Shown here piece after piece: positions 45,119-53,937 of a stretch of DNA of 64,000 nucleotides (position 1 is its first letter; each line of letters starts with the position of its first letter). Location: positions 186,001 through 250,000 of the forward strand of contig JACRHL010000005.1 in the NCBI GenBank assembly GCA_016212085.1, given 5' to 3'. The notes below the pieces were generated by a model. It was not told where the DNA came from. It made no database searches and was given only the letters and a program-made list of their open reading frames with translations. The stretch is from Nitrospirota bacterium. GTDB lineage: Bacteria; Nitrospirota; JACRHL01. The translations under genes were made by a program, and so were the position numbers.

Positions 45119-46501
45119 GTGCGCTACTTCATCGACCGATTTTTTTCCGTCCGCAGCCTGACGCTGCTGGTCATGGACGTGGTGGTGGTCACCCTCACCA
45201 CCATCGCGGCCGTGTGGCTGCGCCTGGGCCATCCGGCCGCGTTCACCCTGTCGGTGGAGGGATACCGCTACGCCATCGTCCTGATCATCATGGTGCACAT
45301 GATGGCCCTGTACTACCACGAGCTGTACTCGCTGAAGGGCACGGTGGACGTCAAGCAGATGGCCGTCAACGTGGCCCAGTCGGTGGCCGTGTCATCGGCG
45401 GCGTTGTTCGGCCTGTACTACCTGGTGCCGCAGTTGGCCATCGGCCGCGGCATCTTCATCTTCAATCTGCTGCTCCTGCCGTTATTGCTCACCGGCACGC
45501 GGGTCATCTACCTGTGGATGGGCCATCGCGACGCCCTGTTGCAACGCATCGCCATCCTTGGCGAGCCGCAGGGCGTGGCCGAGGTGTGGGGACGGCTGGG
45601 GGGAAGCACCAACTACAAGCTGGTGGGTGCCATCCTGCCGGATGGCGACGCCTTCGACGATGGCGAGGCCATTCCGGTGCTGGGCCACACGGACAACCTG
45701 CGCAAGGTGGTACCGGCACACGCCATCGACGGCCTGATCGTCGCCATGCGCGAGCGGCGCGGGCGGCTGCCGCTGGAGGATCTGCTCTATCTCAAGATGG
45801 GCGGCATCCGGGTGGACAACCAGGACAATTTCCTGGAGCGGGTGACCGGCCGCGTGCCGGTCACCGGCCTGCCCCCCAGCAGCCTGGTGTTTTCCGACGG
45901 GTTTCGCCGCATCGATGCCTATCAGCGCCTGAAAAGCATTCCCGACCGGCTGCTGGCGATGGTCCTGCTGCTGGTGCTGTTGCCGTTCCTGGTGCTGGTG
46001 GGCCTGCTGGTGTTCCTGGATTCGCCCGGTGCCGTGCTGTACCGGCAGACCCGCGTGGGCCGGGCGGGAACGTTGTTCCAGATCGCCAAGTTCCGCACCA
46101 TGCGCACCAACGCCGAACAGGGCGGCGCCCAGTTCGCCGGCGCGGACGACCCGCGCATCACGCGCCTGGGCAGGTACCTGCGCAAGCTGCGCATCGACGA
46201 GTTGCCGCAGTTGGTGAATGTCATCAAGGGCGAGATGGCCTTCGTCGGCCCGCGCCCGGAGCGCCCCGAGTTCGTCAACGACCTGCAACGGCAGATCCCC
46301 TACTACTACCTGCGCACCGTGGTGCGGCCCGGCATCACCGGTTGGGCGCAGATCCGCTACCCATACGGGGAAACCCTTACCCAGCACCGCGAGAAGCTGG
46401 AGCACGACCTGTACTACATCAAGAACATCTCGATGACCCTGGACACCCTGATCGCCATCGACACGGTGCGGGTGATGCTGTTCGCGCGGGGCAGCCGCTG
46501 A
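45119..46501 (+). CDS. Undecaprenyl-phosphate sugar-1-phosphate transferase (initiating enzyme)
   Basis: The 460-residue protein has four or five N-terminal membrane helices, a CoA-binding-like central region (RIAILGEPQGVAEVWGRL), a further helix (LLLVLLPFLVLVGLLVFL), and the conserved C-terminal catalytic domain: FQIAKFRTMRTNAE, LRIDELPQLVNVIKGEMAF, VGPRPERPEF. It loads the first sugar-phosphate on the lipid carrier. The start is GTG at 45119. Confidence 0.92.
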   Translation: MRYFIDRFFSVRSLTLLVMDVVVVTLTTIAAVWLRLGHPAAFTLSVEGYRYAIVLIIMVHMMALYYHELYSLKGTVDVKQMAVNVAQSVAVSSAALFGLYYLVPQLAIGRGIFIFNLLLLPLLLTGTRVIYLWMGHRDALLQRIAILGEPQGVAEVWGRLGGSTNYKLVGAILPDGDAFDDGEAIPVLGHTDNLRKVVPAHAIDGLIVAMRERRGRLPLEDLLYLKMGGIRVDNQDNFLERVTGRVPVTGLPPSSLVFSDGFRRIDAYQRLKSIPDRLLAMVLLLVLLPFLVLVGLLVFLDSPGAVLYRQTRVGRAGTLFQIAKFRTMRTNAEQGGAQFAGADDPRITRLGRYLRKLRIDELPQLVNVIKGEMAFVGPRPERPEFVNDLQRQIPYYYLRTVVRPGITGWAQIRYPYGETLTQHREKLEHDLYYIKNISMTLDTLIAIDTVRVMLFARGSR

Positions 46502-46503
46502 CC

Positions 46504-47355
46504 GTGCGCCACGCGCTCAGCATCGACGTGGAGGACTACTTCCACGTGGCCGCCTTCCAGGACATCGTGGCGCCGGACGATTGGCCCACCTATCCCACGC
46601 GGGTGGAGGCCAACACGGAGAAGGTGCTTTCCATCCTGGCGGACAAGGGGGTGGCGGCCACCTTCTTCGTCCTCGGCTGGGCCGCCGAACACTATCCCAG
46701 GCTGGTGCCCATGATCGCCGGCGCGGGCCACGAGGTGGCCTGCCACGGCTACTCGCACCAGCAGATCTACAACCAGTCGCGGGAGCGGTTCCGCGAGGAG
46801 ACGCGCCGGGCCAAGGCCATCCTGGAGGAGCAGGCGGGCACGGCGGTGGCCGGCTACCGCGCCGCCACCTTCTCGGTGGTGAAGGACACCCTGTGGGCCC
46901 TGGACGAGCTGGCCGAGGCGGGCTTTCTGTACGACTCCAGCATCTTCCCCGTGCACCACGACCATTACGGCATCGCCGACTGGCCGGTGGCGCCACACCG
47001 CCTGCGCACGCCCGGCGGCGCCGGGCTGGTGGAGTTCCCCATCTCGGTGCTGGAGGCGGGGCCGCTCAAGCTGCCCATCGCCGGCGGCGGCTACTTCCGC
47101 CTGTTTCCCTATTCGGTCACCCGCTGGGGGTTGCGGCGCATCGGCCGGAGCGGGCGGCCGGCGGTGTTCTACCTGCACCCGTGGGAGGTGGACCCGGCGC
47201 AGCCGCGCTTTGCCAACGCGCGCATGTTGTCGCGCTTCCGCCACTACAACAACCTGGAGCGGTGCGAGCGGCGTTTGCGGCGTCTGCTGGACGACTTCGA
47301 ATTCACCACCGTCAGGGAGGTGCTGGCCGAGCGCGGGCTGCTGTTGCCATGCTGA
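46504..47355 (+). CDS. Polysaccharide deacetylase (XrtA/PEP-CTERM-locus type)
   Basis: The 283-residue protein has no signal peptide. The NodB-type motifs are LSIDVEDYFHV (catalytic/metal Asp) and VACHGYSHQQIY (metal histidines), then AGYRAATFS and a late VFYLHPWEVDP. It probably de-N-acetylates a sugar of the repeat unit. GTG at 46504 directly follows the previous stop; the FemAB gene overlaps its end by 7 bp. Confidence 0.9.
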   Translation: MRHALSIDVEDYFHVAAFQDIVAPDDWPTYPTRVEANTEKVLSILADKGVAATFFVLGWAAEHYPRLVPMIAGAGHEVACHGYSHQQIYNQSRERFREETRRAKAILEEQAGTAVAGYRAATFSVVKDTLWALDELAEAGFLYDSSIFPVHHDHYGIADWPVAPHRLRTPGGAGLVEFPISVLEAGPLKLPIAGGGYFRLFPYSVTRWGLRRIGRSGRPAVFYLHPWEVDPAQPRFANARMLSRFRHYNNLERCERRLRRLLDDFEFTTVREVLAERGLLLPC

Positions 47356-48374
47356 GCGTGGCCATCATGGATGCGGCGGGCGCCCTGGAGTGGGACGCCT
47401 ATGTGGACCGCCACCCGGACGCCAGCGCCTACCATCGGTGGGCATGGGGCGAGGTGATCCGCCGCGCCTTCGGCCACTCCACCCCGTACCTGGCCGCCCG
47501 CCGCGGCGGAGCGCTGTGCGGCGTGCTGCCCCTGTGCGTCATCGACAGCCGGCTGTTTGGCCACTATGCCGTGTCGCTGCCGTTCTTCAACTACGGCGGC
47601 GTGCTGGCGGACGACCCGGAGGCGGAGGCCGCCCTGCTCGACCACGCCGTGGCCCTGGCCCGGCGCGAGGGGGCCAGCCACCTGGAGCTGCGCATGACCC
47701 GCCCCGTCGCCGGGTGGCCGGACAAGACCGGCAAGGTGGGGCTGTACCTGGCCCTGCCGGACGATCCGGACGCCCTCTGGAACGGCTTCAAGCCCAAGCT
47801 GCGCAGCCAGATCCGGCGCCCGGAGAAGGCGGGCATGACCACCCGCGTCGGCGGCGCCGGGCTGCTCGACGACTTCTACCGGGTGTTCTCCCGCAACATG
47901 CGCGACCTGGGCACCCCCGTGTACGCCAGGAAGCTGTTCGCCACCATCCTGGAACAGGTGCCGGAGAGCCGCATCGCCGTGGTCGATCACGGGGGCCGGG
48001 CGGTGGGTGCGGGATTTCTGGTGGGCTACCGGGGGCGGCTGGAGATCCCCTGGGCCTCCACCATCCGCGACTTCAACCATCTTTCCCCCAACATGCTGCT
48101 GTACTGGACCGTGCTCAAGTGGGCCTGCGAAAACGGCTACCGGGAGTTCGACTTCGGGCGCTCCACGGAGGGGCAGGGCACCTACCGCTTCAAGTGCCAG
48201 TGGGGCGCCCTGCCGCGCCCGTTCCACTGGTGCTACTGGCTTGCGGACGGCGGCGACCTGCCCGAGATCAACCCGGACAACCCCAGGTACAGGCTGCCCA
48301 TCCTGGTCTGGAAGCGCCTGCCCCTGTGCGTGGCCGAGCGCATCGGCCCCGCCATCGTGAGGAACCTGCCGTGA
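47349..48374 (+). CDS. FemAB-like GNAT-fold protein of the exopolysaccharide locus
   Basis: The 341-residue protein has two GNAT halves in the FemAB manner; recognisable parts are YHRWAWGEVIRRAFGHSTPY, LRSQIRRPEKAGMTTRVGG and SPNMLLYWTVLKWACENGY followed by FDFGRSTEGQGTYRFK. Such proteins are regular members of exosortase-A loci. They may transfer an aminoacyl or acyl group onto the polysaccharide; the reaction is unproven. Confidence 0.85.
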   Translation: MLSVAIMDAAGALEWDAYVDRHPDASAYHRWAWGEVIRRAFGHSTPYLAARRGGALCGVLPLCVIDSRLFGHYAVSLPFFNYGGVLADDPEAEAALLDHAVALARREGASHLELRMTRPVAGWPDKTGKVGLYLALPDDPDALWNGFKPKLRSQIRRPEKAGMTTRVGGAGLLDDFYRVFSRNMRDLGTPVYARKLFATILEQVPESRIAVVDHGGRAVGAGFLVGYRGRLEIPWASTIRDFNHLSPNMLLYWTVLKWACENGYREFDFGRSTEGQGTYRFKCQWGALPRPFHWCYWLADGGDLPEINPDNPRYRLPILVWKRLPLCVAERIGPAIVRNLP

Positions 48375-49594
48375 GCGGCCGCCCTTCCATATTGTTCATC
48401 GCCCACCGGGTGCCGTTTCCCCCCAACAAGGGCGACAAGATCCGCAACTACCACGTGATCGAGGCCCTGGCGGCGCATTTTGACGTGCACCTGCTGGCCT
48501 TTCGCGAGGGGGGCGACCCGCGCCGGGTGCCCGAGGGTCTGGCCCGGCTGTGCGCCTCGGCGGAACTGGTGCCCATCGCCGGCGGCCGGTTCCGGTCGCT
48601 GCTGCGCGCGCTGCGTGCGGGCATCTCGGTGAGCGAGGCCCATTACCGGCGCGACGCCATGGCGCGCCGGGTGCGCGAGCGGGTGGCGGCCCACGGCATC
48701 ACGGTGGCCTGGGCGGGCAGCTCGGCGCTGGCGCCCTATCTGTTCGGCCTGCCCGGACGCCGCTACGTGGACTTCATGGACGTGGATTCGGACAAGTGGC
48801 GCCAGTACGCGGAGCGGACGGGCGACCCGCTGTCGCGCTGGGTCTACCGCCGCGAGGCCCGGCGCGTGGCCGACCTGGAGGCGCGCGCCCTGCGCGCCCT
48901 GAACGCCGTGTTCGTGGTGGCGCCGGGCGAGGCCGACCTGCTTGCCGAGCGCCACCCCGGCGCGGGGCGGGTGATCGTGGCGGGCAACGGCGTGGTCGGC
49001 ATCGCCCCCGGCGGGCGGTCCATGGCGGCGCGCCCGGAGGCCGTGGTGTTCACCGGCGCCATGGACTACTGGCCCAACGTGGACGCGGTGGTCTGGTTCG
49101 CCGAGCGGGTGTGGCCGGCGGTGCGGGCGGCGCGGCCCGCCGCGCGCTTCCTGATCGTGGGCAGCAACCCGGTCCGCGAGGTGTGCGCCCTCGGCCGCCT
49201 GCCCGGCGTGGCCGTGACCGGCACCGTGCCCGACGTGGCCCCCTACCTGGGCGCCGCCCGGGTGATGGTGGCGCCGCTGCGCATGGCGCGCGGCATCCAG
49301 AACAAGGTGCTGGAGGGCATGGCCGCCGGCCTGCCGGTGGTGACCACCCCGGAAGGGGCGGACGGCATCGATGCGACGGATGGCGACACCTTCCTGGTGC
49401 GGGCCGACGCGGAGGCCACGGCGCGCGCCGTGACCGGCCTGCTGGCCGACCCGGAGGCGGCCCGGGCGCTGGGGGAGCGGGCGCGGCGCCTGATGTCCGA
49501 GCGCTACGGCTGGGCCGGCCGGCTGGGCCCGATCCTGGACGAGCTGGCGCCCCGTGCGGAACCGGGCCCCGCGCGGCGCGAGGCGGTGGGATGA
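48371..49594 (+). CDS. Glycosyltransferase, XrtA-locus family (GT4-like)
   Basis: The 407-residue GT-B enzyme starts FIAHRVPFPPNKGDKIRNYH, the hallmark of the exosortase-A-associated glycosyltransferase family. The donor-site region includes VVFTGAMDYWPNVDAV and MARGIQNKVLEGMAAGLPVV. GTG at 48371 overlaps the previous stop. The sugar specificity is unknown. Confidence 0.88.
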   Translation: MSGRPSILFIAHRVPFPPNKGDKIRNYHVIEALAAHFDVHLLAFREGGDPRRVPEGLARLCASAELVPIAGGRFRSLLRALRAGISVSEAHYRRDAMARRVRERVAAHGITVAWAGSSALAPYLFGLPGRRYVDFMDVDSDKWRQYAERTGDPLSRWVYRREARRVADLEARALRALNAVFVVAPGEADLLAERHPGAGRVIVAGNGVVGIAPGGRSMAARPEAVVFTGAMDYWPNVDAVVWFAERVWPAVRAARPAARFLIVGSNPVREVCALGRLPGVAVTGTVPDVAPYLGAARVMVAPLRMARGIQNKVLEGMAAGLPVVTTPEGADGIDATDGDTFLVRADAEATARAVTGLLADPEAARALGERARRLMSERYGWAGRLGPILDELAPRAEPGPARREAVG

Positions 49595-50718
49595 AGCTGC
49601 TGCTGGTGGCCCCGGTGTTCGCCCCCGCCGTGGGCGGCGTGCCCACGCTGTACCACCACATCTGCCTGAACCTGCCGCCGGGCGCGGTGACGGTGCTCGC
49701 CGCCGCCTGTCCCGGCGCTGTGGAATTCGATCGTGAACAGCCCTATACCATTCACCGGATCCCCCGTTTTGCCGAAATAGACCTGAAAGGCATCCCGGCC
49801 ATCGTCCGCGAGGCCCGCGCCGTCGCGCGGCTGGCGCGCGCCGAGGGGGCGACCCATGTCTGGCTGGGCCACGTGAACCAGTCGCTGCTGGCGATGATGC
49901 TGCGGCCGTGGCTGGCGCAGGAGATTTTTTTGTACGCGCACGGTGAAGAGATCGTCCAGGATTACGGCGGCCGCCTGTACGGGCTGTGCAAGGCGCGCTT
50001 CCTGAAGGGCCTCGGGCGGGCGGTGGCGGTGAGCCGCCACACCCGCGACGCCCTGTTGGCGCGCGGCGGGCCGGGGCTTCGGGTGGCGGTGATCCCCAAT
50101 GCGGTGGACGGCGCCGAGTTTCGCCCCATGCCCAGGGACCCGGCGCTGCTCGCGCGCTGGGGCCTGGCCGGCAAGCGGGTGATGCTCACCGTGGCCCGGC
50201 TCGAGGCGCGCAAGGGGCACGACCGGGTGATCCAGGCGCTGCCCGCGATCCTGGAGCGGGTGCCGGACGCCCACTACCTGGTGTGCGGAGATGGCGAGGA
50301 GGCGGGGCGGCTGCGCGCCATGGTGGCTGACAGGGGGCTGCGACAGGCGGTAACCTTCATCAGCCATGTGCCGCAGGGCGAGCTGTGCGCCGTGTACAAC
50401 CTGGCCGACCTGTTCGTCATGCCCAACCGGCGCATGGCGAACGGCGTCACCGAGGGGTTCGGCATCGTGTTCCTGGAGGCCGGCGCGTGCGGCGTGCCCG
50501 TGATCGGCGGCAACGACGGCGGCGTGCCCGACGCCATCCGGGACGGCGAGACCGGTTTCCTGGTGGACGGCGACGACGTGGACGCCATCGCCGCCCGCGC
50601 GGTCCGCCTGCTCACCGACGCCGGCCTGGCCCGCGCCATGGGCGAGGCCGGCCGGGCGTTTGCGCGGGAGCACGATTACCGCACACTGGTGCGGTCGCTG
50701 GAGGGTTTCTTGAGCTAA
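49591..50718 (+). CDS. Glycosyltransferase, GT4 family
   Basis: The 375-residue GT-B enzyme has an N-terminal APVFAPAVGGVPTLYHHI and the GT4 core: VIPNAVDGAEFRP, MLTVARLEARKGHDRVI, and the nucleotide-sugar-binding EGFGIVFLEAGACGVPVIG. It is encoded with a 4-bp overlap after the preceding transferase, and the ligase ATG directly follows its stop. Confidence 0.9.
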   Translation: MKLLLVAPVFAPAVGGVPTLYHHICLNLPPGAVTVLAAACPGAVEFDREQPYTIHRIPRFAEIDLKGIPAIVREARAVARLARAEGATHVWLGHVNQSLLAMMLRPWLAQEIFLYAHGEEIVQDYGGRLYGLCKARFLKGLGRAVAVSRHTRDALLARGGPGLRVAVIPNAVDGAEFRPMPRDPALLARWGLAGKRVMLTVARLEARKGHDRVIQALPAILERVPDAHYLVCGDGEEAGRLRAMVADRGLRQAVTFISHVPQGELCAVYNLADLFVMPNRRMANGVTEGFGIVFLEAGACGVPVIGGNDGGVPDAIRDGETGFLVDGDDVDAIAARAVRLLTDAGLARAMGEAGRAFAREHDYRTLVRSLEGFLS

Positions 50719-52059
50719 ATGCGCACCCTGCTCGTCATCGGCATCTTCCTGTTCGGGATCTACCAGTCCCTGCGCAGCCCGTTCCACGCCCTGTTGTTGT
50801 ACCTGTGGGTGGCCCACTTCCGGCCCCAGGGATGGGCCTACAACAGCCTGGATTTCATCCCCATGTCCATGATCGCGGCGGTGATCGTGCTGGGCTACAC
50901 GCTGCTGGTGCACCGCCGCTACAGCCTGAACGCCCTGCAACTGTACATGCTGCTGTTCTGTTTTCTGGGGGCGCTTTCCACCTGGCAGTCCGTCAACGTG
51001 GAATACAGCTGGACGTGGTACCAGGTGTTCCTCAAGGTGGTGATCATCACCTATGTGCTGTCGGTGCTGGTGGACGACCTGCACAAGTTCCGCTGGGCGG
51101 TGTTCATCATCTGCGTCTCCCTGGGGGCCGAGGCGGCCAAGCAGGGTCTGGTGGGCCTGGTCGTGTCGCCGGGGGCCATGAATCCCAACCGCATCGAGCA
51201 CCTGGGCGACAACAACGGCGTGGGCCTGGGCATGTTGATGCTGCTGTCGCTCACCCTGGGCCTGTTCCAGGCCAGCACCAAGCGCTGGGAGCGGGCGTTT
51301 CTGGCGCTGCTGGCTTTGGGCGTGCTGGTGCGCGCGGTCACCACCTATTCGCGCGGGGCGTTCGTCACCCTGGCGGTGTTGCTGGCGTTCCTGTGGTGGC
51401 AGAACACCCACAAGTTCCGCAGCGTGTTCGTCATCGGCCTGCTGCTGGCGCTGGTGGGCGCCTTCATGCCCCAGCAGTATTACGACCGCATGGCCACCAT
51501 CACCGAGGTGGTGCAGGACGAGGGCGTCCAGGAGTCCTCCGCCGCCAGCCGCCTGTACCTGTGGGGCGTGGCGGCGCAGATGGCCAACGACCACCCGCTC
51601 AACGGCGTGGGCTTCAACGCCTTTTCGGAGGCCTACGGCTGGTACGACTTGCTGGATGGCGCCTACGGCGAGCGCAAGGAGGCGCACGGCTCGCTGCCGG
51701 GCGTGTTCGCCGACACCGGCTACACCGGCGGCAGCGTCTACGTGCTGATGCTGCTCACGGCGCTGTACTACATGCGGCGCGTCAAGCGCCAGGCCGGGCA
51801 GCTGGGGGACGGCGGGCGCACGTTGCGGTGCTACGCGACCGGGTTGCAGAACGCCCTGATCTGTTTCATGGTGGGCGGGTCGTTCCTGTCGGCCATGTAT
51901 TACGAGATCATCTGGCACGTGCTGGGGCTGTGCGCGGCCCTGGCGCTGATCAGCCGGCGCATGCTCGCGGAACAGGCCAGGGAGGCCGCAAAACCGGCAC
52001 ACCCGGATCCGATGCACATGGCGGGGGATCCGGCGTTTGCCAGAACCATTGGAAGGTGA
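50719..52059 (+). CDS. O-antigen-ligase-like membrane protein (XrtA-associated type)
   Basis: The 446-residue protein has about ten membrane helices and a periplasmic loop with the ligase/polymerase motif region (SAASRLYLWGVAAQMANDHPL and GVGFNAFSEAYGW). The N-terminus SLRSPFHALLLYLWVAHFRP matches the type found in exosortase-A loci. It could be the Wzy-like polymerase or an O-glycosylation ligase. Confidence 0.85.
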   Translation: MRTLLVIGIFLFGIYQSLRSPFHALLLYLWVAHFRPQGWAYNSLDFIPMSMIAAVIVLGYTLLVHRRYSLNALQLYMLLFCFLGALSTWQSVNVEYSWTWYQVFLKVVIITYVLSVLVDDLHKFRWAVFIICVSLGAEAAKQGLVGLVVSPGAMNPNRIEHLGDNNGVGLGMLMLLSLTLGLFQASTKRWERAFLALLALGVLVRAVTTYSRGAFVTLAVLLAFLWWQNTHKFRSVFVIGLLLALVGAFMPQQYYDRMATITEVVQDEGVQESSAASRLYLWGVAAQMANDHPLNGVGFNAFSEAYGWYDLLDGAYGERKEAHGSLPGVFADTGYTGGSVYVLMLLTALYYMRRVKRQAGQLGDGGRTLRCYATGLQNALICFMVGGSFLSAMYYEIIWHVLGLCAALALISRRMLAEQAREAAKPAHPDPMHMAGDPAFARTIGR

Positions 52060-52066
52060 CGGATCG

Positions 52067-52855
52067 ATGAATACGCACGGCGCCTGCGCGACACCCGTCG
52101 CCAGTGACGAGGGCAGCGTCCGCAGCCTGTATCAGGACGACAAGGTCGCGGGCAAGTATCTGGCCGAGCGCTTCCGCTTCAGCTGGTGGCGGCAGTTGCA
52201 CCGGTGCCAGGTGGCCGCCGTGAACCGCACCATCGCCGAGCGGGGGGCCCAGGACGTGCTCGAGGTGGCGCCGGGCCCGGCCCGCCTCTCCACCGAGGTG
52301 ACGGGCATGCGCCGCGGCACCCTGGTCGAGGCCAGCCCGCAGATGATCGCCGTGGCCCGGCGGCGCCTGGAGAGCGCCGGCCTCACCCACCTGTGGGACC
52401 TGCGGGAGGGTAACGCCTTCGACCTGTCCGGCCTGGGGCGCGAGTTCGATCTGGTCTATACCTTCCGCTTCATCCGCCACTTCCAGGAGCCGGAGCGCGC
52501 CCGCTTCTACGAGCAGGTGCACCGGCGCCTGCGCCCCGGCGGGCTGTTCCTGTACGACGCGGTGGGCAAGCATGTCCGGGACGCGCAGGAGCGTTCGGTG
52601 GGCGGCAGGCGCAATGGCCTCAAGGTGTACGACGTGACCTACGCGTCGGTGGACGAATTGGCGGCGGAGATGCGCCGCCACGGCTTCGAGCTGGACGGCG
52701 CCGAAAGCGTGCTCAACCACTTCCGGTTCCAGAGCTGGCTCTCCCACAAGCTGGACGATGTGGCGCCGCGCATGGTGGAACGCGCCATCCACCTGCTCGA
52801 CCACGTGGCCTCGGACCACCCGCTGGAGTGGATCTGCCGCTTCCGCAAGGTTTAG
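52067..52855 (+). CDS. SAM-dependent class I methyltransferase
   Basis: The 262-residue enzyme has motif I as VLEVAPGPARLSTEV, motif II/III around NAFDLSGLGREFDLVYTFRF, and a post-motif LRPGGLFLYDAVG. ATG 52067 with upstream GGAAGG is preferred over a TTG at 52037 inside the ligase gene. It is likely to methylate a sugar or lipid-linked intermediate. Confidence 0.82.
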   Translation: MNTHGACATPVASDEGSVRSLYQDDKVAGKYLAERFRFSWWRQLHRCQVAAVNRTIAERGAQDVLEVAPGPARLSTEVTGMRRGTLVEASPQMIAVARRRLESAGLTHLWDLREGNAFDLSGLGREFDLVYTFRFIRHFQEPERARFYEQVHRRLRPGGLFLYDAVGKHVRDAQERSVGGRRNGLKVYDVTYASVDELAAEMRRHGFELDGAESVLNHFRFQSWLSHKLDDVAPRMVERAIHLLDHVASDHPLEWICRFRKV

Positions 52856-52868
52856 GCCGGCCCCCCCG

Positions 52869-53912
52869 ATGCGGGTGACCTACTGGAACACCGCCTGCCT
52901 GGAGCCGGAGATCGAGGCGGTCTCGAAGGAGATCGCCACCCTGGCCGCGCATTTCTCCGGGCGCGTGTTCGGCGTGAGCCGGCACTACCTGCTGCGCGTC
53001 GCGCCCGCCGCCCGCACCGTGGGCGTGAACGCCGGGTTCGATCCGCTGCTGCGGCTGGTGATCCCGCTGCTGGAACTGGGCTGCGACATCAGCCACGTGT
53101 ACGGCGAGCCGTCGCCGTGGATCTTCCACAAGACCCTGCGGCGCCGCCCCATCGTGCTCACCGTGGCCTCGGAGAAGGGGGGGCTGGTGAACGGTTTCCT
53201 GGCCCGCTGCCGGCGCATCGTCACCCAGACCGAGTCGTTCCGCGCGCGGCTCATCGCCGCCGGCGTCAAGCCCGACCGGGTCGAGGTGATCTTCCCGGGG
53301 GTGGACCTGGAACGCTTCGCCCCCGCCGCCCGGCCGCCGGACGCGGATACGCCGCGCCTGCTGTTCGCCACGGCGCCGCGCTCGGCGCAGGAGCTGGCCG
53401 GGCGCGGCGTGCCGCTGCTGCTGGACGCGGCCCGGCACATGCCGCGGGCGCGGGTGCACATGCTGTTCCGCCACTGGGCCAGCGGCTACACCAGCCTGGA
53501 GCCCACCCGCGCCATGATCGTCGGGCGCGGCCTGGACAACGTGGAACTGACCGACGGCGTGGAGCCGGACATGGCGGCGGTGTATGGCGGCTATCATTTC
53601 ACGGTGATCCCGTACACCACGCCGGACGGGGGCAAGGAGTGCCCCAACAGCGTGGTGGAGGGCATGGCCTGCGGCGTTCCGGTGCTGATCTCGCGGGCGG
53701 CGCCGTTCGCCGAGTTCGTGGTGCGCCACGGCTGCGGCGAGGTGTTCGACCCGGAGCCAGACGCCCTGGCCCGCGCCGTGGAACGCGGCATGAGCCGCTG
53801 GCCGGAGCTGGCCGCCCGTGCCCGGAACACGGCCCGCATGCTGTTCTCGGAGCAGCGTATGCTGGCCCGCTACCGGGAGCTCTACGAGGCCTGCCTGGAC
53901 GAAGCCAGGTAG
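52869..53912 (+). CDS. Glycosyltransferase, GT4-like
   Basis: The 347-residue GT-B enzyme has MRVTYWNTACLEPEIEAVSK at the start, then VFGVSRHYLLRV. VIFPGVDLERFAPAA and ECPNSVVEGMACGVPVLIS carry the donor-binding glutamates. A segment TVIPYTTPDGGKECPNS is typical of the C-terminal half. It follows the methyltransferase by 13 bp. Confidence 0.85.
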   Translation: MRVTYWNTACLEPEIEAVSKEIATLAAHFSGRVFGVSRHYLLRVAPAARTVGVNAGFDPLLRLVIPLLELGCDISHVYGEPSPWIFHKTLRRRPIVLTVASEKGGLVNGFLARCRRIVTQTESFRARLIAAGVKPDRVEVIFPGVDLERFAPAARPPDADTPRLLFATAPRSAQELAGRGVPLLLDAARHMPRARVHMLFRHWASGYTSLEPTRAMIVGRGLDNVELTDGVEPDMAAVYGGYHFTVIPYTTPDGGKECPNSVVEGMACGVPVLISRAAPFAEFVVRHGCGEVFDPEPDALARAVERGMSRWPELAARARNTARMLFSEQRMLARYRELYEACLDEAR

Positions 53913-53937
53913 GGCAAGTACAGGGACGTACGGGGGA